Source: a virus
DNA length: 30,283 bases
Direction: 5' to 3' (one strand)
Virus record (IMG/VR): IMGVR_UViG_3300025626_000088
Span: 1-30,283 of that record
The notes beneath the pieces were generated by a model. The model was not told the origin of the DNA. It did no database searches and saw only the letters and a list, made by a program, of their open reading frames with translations. The position numbers and the translations under genes are program-made. Shown here piece after piece: positions 22,924-28,279 of the stretch; within the stretch, counting starts at the first letter, position 1; the number at the start of each line of letters is the position of its first letter.

Positions 22924-23344
22924 ACCTACCAAATGGGATTTCGCACACATGAGAACGGCAATGAACTATGCCTATCTTTCTCATGCCCAAAGACTCAAGG
23001 TTGGTTGTGTCATTGTAAAAGACCATAGGATTATATCTATTGGTTACAATGGACAACCCGCAGGTTGGGACAACAAGTGCGAACATTTTGATGAGAAGAA
23101 AAATGATCTGGTAACATATGATACAGTAATTCATGCTGAATCTAATGCAATCACAAAGGTTGCAATGTCCTCGGAATCATGCTATAATGCTACCATATAT
23201 ACTACTACAGCACCCTGTTTAGATTGTGCTAAACTAATCTATCAGAGTGGTATAAGTAAAGTATATTATAAAACTAAACATTTGAGATGCGATGATGGTA
23301 TCGTATTTCTACAAAAATCTGGTATAAATGTGATACAATTATGA
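22898..23344 (+). CDS. dCMP deaminase-like cytidine/deoxycytidylate deaminase
   Basis: A 148-residue zinc deaminase of the dCMP deaminase (ComEB) type. The zinc and proton-shuttle motif HAESNAI (His79, Glu81) and the PCLDC motif (Cys107, Cys110) are intact. An N-terminal WDFAHMRTAMNYAYLSHAQRLKVGCVIV is characteristic. It would make dUMP from dCMP for thymidylate synthesis. The ATG at 22898 overlaps mazG by 26 bases and follows AAGGA. No other in-frame start precedes the conserved WDF segment. It is shorter than T4 Cd (193 residues), nearer bacterial lengths. The last codons overlap the following sulfotransferase gene. Confidence 0.88.
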   Translation: MVFSLKRNKPTKWDFAHMRTAMNYAYLSHAQRLKVGCVIVKDHRIISIGYNGQPAGWDNKCEHFDEKKNDLVTYDTVIHAESNAITKVAMSSESCYNATIYTTTAPCLDCAKLIYQSGISKVYYKTKHLRCDDGIVFLQKSGINVIQL

Positions 23345-24003
23345 CTACTAAGAATATGAACGGCAGTATTGAGATTGGGCGAGAGGATAATATCCTATAC
23401 TTTCCTAATAATATTGATGTGCGTATGTGTCCCAAGAATGGAATGTCTACTCTAAAGGAAGCATACCGAAGGGTCTGTGGTCATCGTTTGGCTGAACCCC
23501 TTACCGAAAGGATCATAAACGTATCAAAGAAATGTGATATGTTCGACATACCTTTCCGCAAGGGTTCTTATCGTATTGCAGTAAGGCGTGATCCGATTGA
23601 TAGGTTCAAGTCTGCGTGTGAGTTTATCATGGACTCACGAGCATACTATATCAAGATGGGTAAGTTTCTTCCCGATATTGCTTTAGAGTTAGATCAAGTG
23701 ATTGATGATCTAGAACAAGGTAAGTATAGAGACAACCACTTCTATACTCAAACCTACTATATGGGACTACCTCAAGATTATGATATGGTCTATCATATTG
23801 ACGAGTTACCCAATTTACTTGCATTCCTACAAGATGCAACTGAGACTGACAGAGACGACTTAATAAGTCTACATGAGAACAAGACCAAATTGAAGTTATA
23901 CAACGGTGCGATTGACCCCGAACATATGACTAAACTTCGTAATTTTTATTTAAAGGACTACATCAATGGTTGGTGCAAACAAGACGACTTTATCCCCTTT
24001 TGA
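23341..24003 (+). CDS. Sulfotransferase family protein
   Basis: A 220-residue protein with the two PAPS-binding signatures of cytosolic/Golgi-type sulfotransferases. The 5'-phosphosulfate loop is in MCPKNGMSTLKEAY (PKNGMST at 31-37). The 3'-phosphate motif is in IAVRRDPIDRFKSACEF (RDPIDRF at 83-89). A later NHFYTQTYYMG and YHIDELPNLLAFL resemble the rest of the Sulfotransfer_2-like fold. The acceptor is unknown; a surface glycan, a modified base or a small host metabolite are all possible. It sits between dCMP deaminase and gp62 with overlaps on both sides, so it is translated with early genes. Confidence 0.75.
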   Translation: MTTKNMNGSIEIGREDNILYFPNNIDVRMCPKNGMSTLKEAYRRVCGHRLAEPLTERIINVSKKCDMFDIPFRKGSYRIAVRRDPIDRFKSACEFIMDSRAYYIKMGKFLPDIALELDQVIDDLEQGKYRDNHFYTQTYYMGLPQDYDMVYHIDELPNLLAFLQDATETDRDDLISLHENKTKLKLYNGAIDPEHMTKLRNFYLKDYINGWCKQDDFIPF

Positions 24004-24367
24004 TTTCCTCAAGAGTATCAATGATACTAAGAAGAATATCATGGAGTTACCCGAACACGAAAAGATGTATGTACCATTTGTTACAAACAGAAGTCTTTCT
24101 TACTTCCCCGATACTGTTGCAATCGCAAATGAGATGAATCGGTATCACCACCTTGATGCTAAGTTACAATATCATTTTCTTATAAATATAGTTAGGAAAC
24201 GAAAACGTTTCTCTAAATGGATTAAATCTGATTTGGAAAATAATATTGAGAAAGTGAAAGAGTATTATGGTTACAGCATGGATAAAGCACGCCAAGTTAT
24301 GCCACTACTCTCCACTGATCAACTTAACATAATAATTAATAAGGTGGATAAAGGTGGAAGAAAATAA
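23966..24367 (+). CDS. 62: Clamp loader small subunit (gp62-like)
   Basis: The 133-residue product is shorter than T4 gp62 (187 residues) but typical of marine T4-like gp62 proteins. The hallmarks are SPFDFLKSINDTKKNIM near residue 10, a central RSLSYFPDTVAIANEMNRY with a HHLDAKLQYHFLINIVRKRKRFSKW segment (described here as separate motifs), and a C-terminal EYYGYSMDKARQVMPLLS. One copy joins four gp44 subunits to load the clamp. It overlaps the sulfotransferase by 38 bases and regA by 14. Confidence 0.92.
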   Translation: MVGANKTTLSPFDFLKSINDTKKNIMELPEHEKMYVPFVTNRSLSYFPDTVAIANEMNRYHHLDAKLQYHFLINIVRKRKRFSKWIKSDLENNIEKVKEYYGYSMDKARQVMPLLSTDQLNIIINKVDKGGRK

Positions 24368-24764
24368 TATCGTGGAATGGAATTCGGGGTTGATGCTTGA
24401 GGTTACTCTCGCAGAACCAGATGACTTCCTCAAAGTAAAAGAAACATTAACTCGTATTGGTATTGCCAGTAGACGTGACAACAAACTATTTCAGTCTTGT
24501 CATATTCTACACAAGCAAGGTCGATACTTCATTGTACACTTCAAAGAACTCTTCATGTTAGACGGTAAGAAGTCTAATCTCGAAGACGGTGATGTACAAC
24601 GTAGGAACACAATCGCAACACTACTACAAGACTGGGGACTCGTGGAGATCCAGAATAAAGAAGTTGCAAAAGAGTGTGCACCTATGAGGACTATCAAGAT
24701 CATTGGTTTCAAAGATAAAGATCAATGGGAACTATGTCCTAAATATAATATAGGTAATAAATGA
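24354..24764 (+). CDS. regA: Translational repressor RegA
   Basis: A 136-residue product (T4 RegA: 122), one of the best conserved T4 proteins. EVTLAEPDDFLKVKETLTRIGIA and FQSCHILHKQGRYFIVHFKELF (given as overlapping motifs) match T4 RegA closely, and the C-terminus WELCPKYNIGN matches WKLVPKYTIGN. RegA binds ribosome-binding regions of many early messages, including clamp and clamp-loader genes, and shuts off translation. In T4 it follows gp62, as here. Its stop overlaps the next start (ATGA). Confidence 0.96.
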   Translation: MEENNIVEWNSGLMLEVTLAEPDDFLKVKETLTRIGIASRRDNKLFQSCHILHKQGRYFIVHFKELFMLDGKKSNLEDGDVQRRNTIATLLQDWGLVEIQNKEVAKECAPMRTIKIIGFKDKDQWELCPKYNIGNK

Positions 24765-24925
24765 GTCAGTGGATATTTGAAAAGTTAGCACCTTATGCTA
24801 TTAAGTTTAGAGAATGGTCTAAGAATAAACTCTGGGTAAAGGTTCCGTTATGGATCCTTATTGCATGGATGTTAGGTGTCTTTAATCCTTATTGGTGTGT
24901 CTATCCTGTTTGTTGGGTTCAGTAA
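24761..24925 (+). CDS. Small membrane protein (54 residues) after regA
   Basis: ATG at 24761 lies in the ATGA junction with the regA stop, and the frame ends with TAA at 24923-24925. The first 27 residues are amphipathic and basic. Residues about 28-44 (VPLWILIAWMLGVFNPY) form a Trp-rich transmembrane segment. The last ten carry two Cys residues. The overlap supports real, coupled translation. No family is recognised. Confidence 0.6.
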   Translation: MSQWIFEKLAPYAIKFREWSKNKLWVKVPLWILIAWMLGVFNPYWCVYPVCWVQ

Positions 24926-24927
24926 AT

Positions 24928-25458
24928 ATGTTTGGTATATTTGATAATAAAGATGAAGAGATATCAGAGAAGAAACCTTTCTTTGGTAAACTCCCCCTTG
25001 AGGTAAAAGATGTATATGACTGGAATAAGCATATAGATTTACTCAACACTCATCCCGATGAGTTGGTTGATTCCAACAGTAAAAAATTTAGGATAGGTCT
25101 TAACTGTTTTCATAATAGACCGTCTGCTCCACAGTTTGCTCGTGATATCGAGCAAGAGATGCAGGATGTATTTTCCCTGCACGGAAACAAAATTACAAAC
25201 ATTGCCTTTACTGGCATTGGAAAGAATTCTGACTCTTACCCTTGGCATTGTGATACCATGGACGTGTTTTTAGTACAAGTTCTGGCATCCGTTGAAATGC
25301 GAGTGGAAGGTCATAATAACGATGAACCATTCTGGTTCAATCCAGGCGACTATGTATGGTTGCCTCGTGGGACTCACCATCAAGTGATACCCCACGACAG
25401 TCGGGTCAGTTTTTCCTTCGGGGTCGAAGGGGATCCAGATCCAAGTATTTATTTTTAA
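24928..25458 (+). CDS. Cupin-fold putative Fe(II) oxygenase
   Basis: A 176-residue product from ATG 24928, three bases after the previous stop. The frame is open upstream, but only inside the preceding gene. The C-terminal half has a cupin/JmjC-type metal site: PWHCDTMDVFLVQVLAS (His107, Asp109) and FNPGDYVWLPRGTHHQVIPH (His150 or His151), an HxD...H facial triad with the GDxxxxPxGxxH cupin motif. The pattern resembles the bacterial ribosomal-oxygenase group. The N-terminal part lacks recognisable features. The substrate is unknown. It probably is co-expressed with regA and the membrane protein. Confidence 0.65.
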   Translation: MFGIFDNKDEEISEKKPFFGKLPLEVKDVYDWNKHIDLLNTHPDELVDSNSKKFRIGLNCFHNRPSAPQFARDIEQEMQDVFSLHGNKITNIAFTGIGKNSDSYPWHCDTMDVFLVQVLASVEMRVEGHNNDEPFWFNPGDYVWLPRGTHHQVIPHDSRVSFSFGVEGDPDPSIYF

Positions 25459-25486
25459 ATTAGTTTGTTTTTAAGATTCTAATTTG

Positions 25487-25494
25487 TATAAATA
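25487..25494 (+). promoter_or_regulatory. T4-type late promoter box before hsp20
   Basis: TATAAATA in the 97-base gap before hsp20. With T4 geometry the transcript would start at about 25500, exactly at the foot of the stem-loop at 25500-25525. It marks the hsp20 group as late-expressed inside an otherwise early region. Confidence 0.75.
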
Positions 25495-25499
25495 CAGTC

Positions 25500-25525
25500 G
25501 GATATGCCGAATAGGTCGGGTATCC
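25500..25525 (+). promoter_or_regulatory. Stem-loop at the predicted 5' end of the hsp20 late transcript
   Basis: GGATAT pairs with GTATCC (one G-U). After a one-base bulge CCG pairs with CGG, closing the 7-base loop AATAGGT. It starts where the late transcript should begin. It could protect the message or respond to temperature. The hsp20 ribosome-binding site (AGGAG, 25543-25547) lies outside it. Confidence 0.4.
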
Positions 25526-25555
25526 ATTTAACTTGCTATTTAATAGGAGAAAACT

Positions 25556-25957
25556 ATGACTAAAACTTTATTTCCACCACAAACTTTTGTAGGTTTTGAA
25601 CATCTACTAAACGAACTGGACTTCATCGGTAGGAGTTCTCACGACAACTACCCACCCCATAATATAGTAAAGGTCGCAGAGGGAGAATTCCTCATCGAAC
25701 TTGCTGTGTCTGGGTTTACGAAGGACGAAATAGAAATTGAACAGAAAGAAAGAACCTTGTCGGTTTCTGGAAAACATGAGAAACGTGATAGGGAATATGT
25801 CCATCAAGGAATCTCACAAAAACAGTTCAAACGACAATTCCGACTATCCGAGTACGTAGAAGTAAACGGTGCTTCACATGTCGATGGCATCCTGTCAGTC
25901 AGTCTGAAGGTTGTCGTGCCAGATGAGAAGCGACCACGAAAAATAAGTATTTCATAA
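25556..25957 (+). CDS. hsp20: Small heat-shock protein, Hsp20 family
   Basis: A 133-residue alpha-crystallin domain chaperone (IbpA-like). The N-terminus resembles bacterial IbpA (TLFPPQTFVGFEHLLNELD). The domain runs PPHNIVKVAEGEFLIELAVSGFTKDEIEI, then LSVSGKHEK, and ends with the conserved GILSVSLKVVVPDEKRPRKI. The Ile-rich tail is IS IS-like (KISIS). Hsp20 genes are frequent in T4-like marine cyanophages, where they are thought to help folding of scaffold or capsid proteins. The late promoter and AGGAG site suggest production alongside the structural proteins. Confidence 0.93.
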   Translation: MTKTLFPPQTFVGFEHLLNELDFIGRSSHDNYPPHNIVKVAEGEFLIELAVSGFTKDEIEIEQKERTLSVSGKHEKRDREYVHQGISQKQFKRQFRLSEYVEVNGASHVDGILSVSLKVVVPDEKRPRKISIS

Positions 25958-25967
25958 ATTTTCGTGG
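25934..25967 (+). promoter_or_regulatory. Hairpin overlapping the hsp20 end and the next ribosome-binding site
   Basis: CCACGAAAA (25934-25942) is perfectly complementary to TTTTCGTGG (25959-25967). The right arm ends within the GTGGAGG that serves the small gene at 25977. Ribosomes finishing hsp20 would melt the left arm and free the site, a plausible coupling device. Confidence 0.45.
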
Positions 25968-25976
25968 AGGAAAATC

Positions 25977-26090
25977 ATGAACCCAAGCAAAACTGTAAAA
26001 CGCTTCAGTCGAAGTGAGTCAGTTGGGAGTGTGATGTTACTAGTTGTTACTATGTTTACCATGGCAATTGCTATAGCACCACTGGTCTAA
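25977..26090 (+). CDS. Tiny membrane peptide (37 residues) after hsp20
   Basis: ATG at 25977 follows a strong ribosome-binding site (GGAGG, 25966-25970) with correct spacing. The stop is TAA at 26088-26090. The N-terminal half is basic (MNPSKTVKRFSRSES). Residues 19-37 are hydrophobic (VMLLVVTMFTMAIAIAPLV), a single membrane segment with positive-inside topology. It lies downstream of the late-promoted hsp20, so it may be a late membrane-active peptide. No family is recognised. Confidence 0.6.
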   Translation: MNPSKTVKRFSRSESVGSVMLLVVTMFTMAIAIAPLV

Positions 26091-26100
26091 TTGACAAGTT

Positions 26101-26122
26101 TAGAGGGATGCAAGTCCCTCTA
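26101..26122 (+). terminator. Hairpin after the 37-residue peptide gene
   Basis: A perfect 8-bp stem TAGAGGGA/TCCCTCTA with loop TGCAAG. It lacks a strong U tract (ATCTAT follows). It may be a weak terminator or a processing or stabilising site before the glycosyltransferase gene. Confidence 0.4.
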
Positions 26123-26138
26123 ATCTATAGGATATATA

Positions 26139-26948
26139 ATGAGTATGATTGCTTATCAAATTATAATAAAAGACGATCCAGTCTCTGAAGAATACGCACA
26201 GTTATCTCGTGAATCCTTCAAACCTTTAACAGACGCAGGTATCCTTGAGATACGTACGTTCGATGCTATAACACCAGACTCCCCCGAATTCGAAGAACAT
26301 AAGAACAGATACGTCTGGGAAAAGTCTTTGATGAAAGGAGATTCAAAAATCTTTGGTGGTAAAGACATCCCCATGCATTCTCTAACAGAGATGGCAGGTA
26401 TGTGTTCTCACTGGGAACTTATGCGTATGCAATCCGAGACGGATGAGATGTTCCTTGTACTCGAACACGACACTTGGTATAATGGTGGTGACATCGAATA
26501 CTTCAAGAAACTTATTGAGATGGATGTCCTGTATTTAAACATTGGATTGTTTATGGGGTGTTATGGATTTGAAAAACAGACCGCCCAATATCAATATGAG
26601 TTGTTATCAGAACGAGACTTCCCAATCAACTGTGGGCCCTACTGTGTTCTCAATAGATTGTTTCAGACATATACTACAAGATATCTACAACTCGAAGAAA
26701 TAAAGTATAGGGGAAGGGAAGTAACTGCGGTACATCCGTGGCACCATTGTGACACTCTACATCTTGGTTGGGATGTACGAAAACCATTCAATGAATATGA
26801 TCCATATAGAGAAAAGAATGAATGGTATACACCAACAACCCAAGTAATGTCAAAACAATTGAAGGTGACTCAAAACCATCATTCATATAGTGATGAGCAA
26901 CAAAATGAACCTTGGACGAGACATAAATTATTTCATATTGTCCCTTGA
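26139..26948 (+). CDS. Glycosyltransferase family 25-like protein
   Basis: A 269-residue product with the core pattern of LPS-type GT25 enzymes: EMAGMCSHWELMRM (residues 84-97), then FLVLEHDTWY (105-114), equivalent to the G-x-x-x-SH-x-x-x-W and lvlEDDa motifs. The catalytic-region EDD is read here as EHD. A later NCGPYCVLNRLFQ resembles the GAYxIS segment that closes the donor site. It would transfer a sugar to an unknown acceptor: host envelope, phage virion or DNA. AGGA precedes the ATG at 26139. The TGA stop lies inside the -35 box of the next promoter. Confidence 0.6.
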   Translation: MSMIAYQIIIKDDPVSEEYAQLSRESFKPLTDAGILEIRTFDAITPDSPEFEEHKNRYVWEKSLMKGDSKIFGGKDIPMHSLTEMAGMCSHWELMRMQSETDEMFLVLEHDTWYNGGDIEYFKKLIEMDVLYLNIGLFMGCYGFEKQTAQYQYELLSERDFPINCGPYCVLNRLFQTYTTRYLQLEEIKYRGREVTAVHPWHHCDTLHLGWDVRKPFNEYDPYREKNEWYTPTTQVMSKQLKVTQNHHSYSDEQQNEPWTRHKLFHIVP

Positions 26949-26973
26949 CATTTACTGTCTAACCTGTTATAAT
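26945..26973 (+). promoter_or_regulatory. Sigma70-type early promoter for the methyltransferase, predicting a leaderless start
   Basis: TTGACA (26945-26950, containing the upstream stop), 17-bp spacer, TATAAT (26968-26973): full consensus. Standard initiation falls at 26980-26981, at the ATG of the methyltransferase. An in-frame ATG at 26972 overlaps the -10 box and would not be on this transcript. Confidence 0.9.
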
Positions 26974-26980
26974 GGTCACC

Positions 26981-28231
26981 ATGAAAGATAATATTATAGA
27001 TTACTGTAACAATCCATACAAAGTTCCTATGTTCACTCATAAGGAATGGCAGGACATACGTGCACGTAATACACATCCAGATGATCAGCATACTGGATCA
27101 GTTTGGTTTATGGAGCAGGTGAAGGATTATGTCAATAATCACAAACCCCCATTACCTATCAAGAGACCGACTATAAATGAGATGTCGGACTCATTCAATA
27201 AACTATTAAACAGTAACAGCAAGTCCAATCTCAAGAAGAATCTGGATCCTACTACTGTACGTAATAAGTTTGATGAGAAGGTAGAAGTTAAGTATGCTAT
27301 GTCATGCGGTCATAACTTCAATGATGTGAGTAATCATTTCCACTGTGATAATCGTTACACTTGTGGTCATGCTACCGCCGCATCATCTCAATATGCATGG
27401 GACAATCCATACTCTTCAAGATTTCATTCTATGATGTTGTATCTGTTCCGTGAGTTCAAAGGAGAAACCTCTCCGATTGATGAGCAAAAGTATCGTGCTA
27501 TGTTCAGACTCTCTGGATATGTTGCTACACAGTTCAAACCATCTGTTGCTAAAACTATATACGAGACCGAAGGTGCGAGGAAAGTAATCGACATCTCTTG
27601 TGGATGGGGTGACAGACTTGCGGGTTTCTATACATCTAATAATACCTCAGAGTATCTTGGATGTGATCCCAACACCGAATCATATGAGTTATACAAGAAG
27701 CAGTGTGTTGCATACGAAGAGTTATTGCAGTCACCATTGTTTCCTGTAGAAACTACCTTCACCGATCATGGTGATTGGTTCGAGGTGACTGGATCTAAGA
27801 GGGTACGCATATATAACAAACCTGCCGAAGATATGGACTGGGATAATATATGTGACGGTCAATATGATCTAATGTTTACTTCACCCCCTTATTTTGGAAT
27901 CGAGAAGTATGCAGAAGGATCTGCATCCGAAGACGATCAGTCTTGGAAAAGATACAACCAGTACGACCAGTGGAGAGACACATTCTTCTATCCTGTTATG
28001 GATGCTATGAAGAAGCACTGCAAGAAAGTTATGATTAATATTGTTGACCCTGTGGTTAATGGTAAACGTAATTATATTGAGAAAGATATCATAGACCGAT
28101 ATGGCATAGACTATGTTGTAGGTATGATGATATCCAAGAGACCAAATTCAAGTGACATGTCAGATCACTACAGAGTAGAGGACGATAAGAAGTTAAACTT
28201 TATCGAACCAATATACGTAATAAAACCTTGA
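26981..28231 (+). CDS. DNA amino-methyltransferase-like protein (TSPPY motif)
   Basis: A 416-residue class I methyltransferase. Motif I KVIDISCGWGDRLAGFY binds SAM (near residue 205). YLGCDPN is the acidic loop, and motif IV DLMFTSPPYFGIEKYAEG (TSPPY at 300-304) is the catalytic loop of enzymes that methylate exocyclic amino groups of adenine (N6) or cytosine (N4). The N-terminal 200 residues contain a Cys/His cluster (SCGHNFNDVSNHFHCDNRY, then TCGH) that could bind zinc. I chose ATG 26981 because the upstream ATG at 26972 is inside the promoter. A role in protection from restriction, or in modifying host or phage DNA, is likely; the target is unknown. Confidence 0.78.
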   Translation: MKDNIIDYCNNPYKVPMFTHKEWQDIRARNTHPDDQHTGSVWFMEQVKDYVNNHKPPLPIKRPTINEMSDSFNKLLNSNSKSNLKKNLDPTTVRNKFDEKVEVKYAMSCGHNFNDVSNHFHCDNRYTCGHATAASSQYAWDNPYSSRFHSMMLYLFREFKGETSPIDEQKYRAMFRLSGYVATQFKPSVAKTIYETEGARKVIDISCGWGDRLAGFYTSNNTSEYLGCDPNTESYELYKKQCVAYEELLQSPLFPVETTFTDHGDWFEVTGSKRVRIYNKPAEDMDWDNICDGQYDLMFTSPPYFGIEKYAEGSASEDDQSWKRYNQYDQWRDTFFYPVMDAMKKHCKKVMINIVDPVVNGKRNYIEKDIIDRYGIDYVVGMMISKRPNSSDMSDHYRVEDDKKLNFIEPIYVIKP

Positions 28232-28256
28232 CATTGCCCCACCTATTTGTTATAAT
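28228..28256 (+). promoter_or_regulatory. Sigma70-type early promoter for gp43
   Basis: TTGACA (28228-28233, containing the methyltransferase TGA), 17-bp spacer, TATAAT (28251-28256): full consensus. The start near 28263 leaves a 17-base leader with GAAGGA before the gp43 ATG. Confidence 0.92.
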
Positions 28257-28279
28257 GAAACATTATTGAAGGATTACTT

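Noticed and set aside
23323-23330. TATAAATG, near-match to a late promoter just before the sulfotransferase
   Set aside because: One mismatch at the last position and only ten bases before the start codon, inside the deaminase gene; too weak to call.
24181-24188. TATAAATA late-promoter match inside gp62
   Set aside because: An exact 8-mer, but it lies in coding sequence with no structural gene after it. In AT-rich DNA about two such matches per strand are expected by chance in 30 kb.
26135-26140. TATAAT overlapping the glycosyltransferase start
   Set aside because: The nearest TTGACA (26091) is 38 bases away, too far for one promoter.
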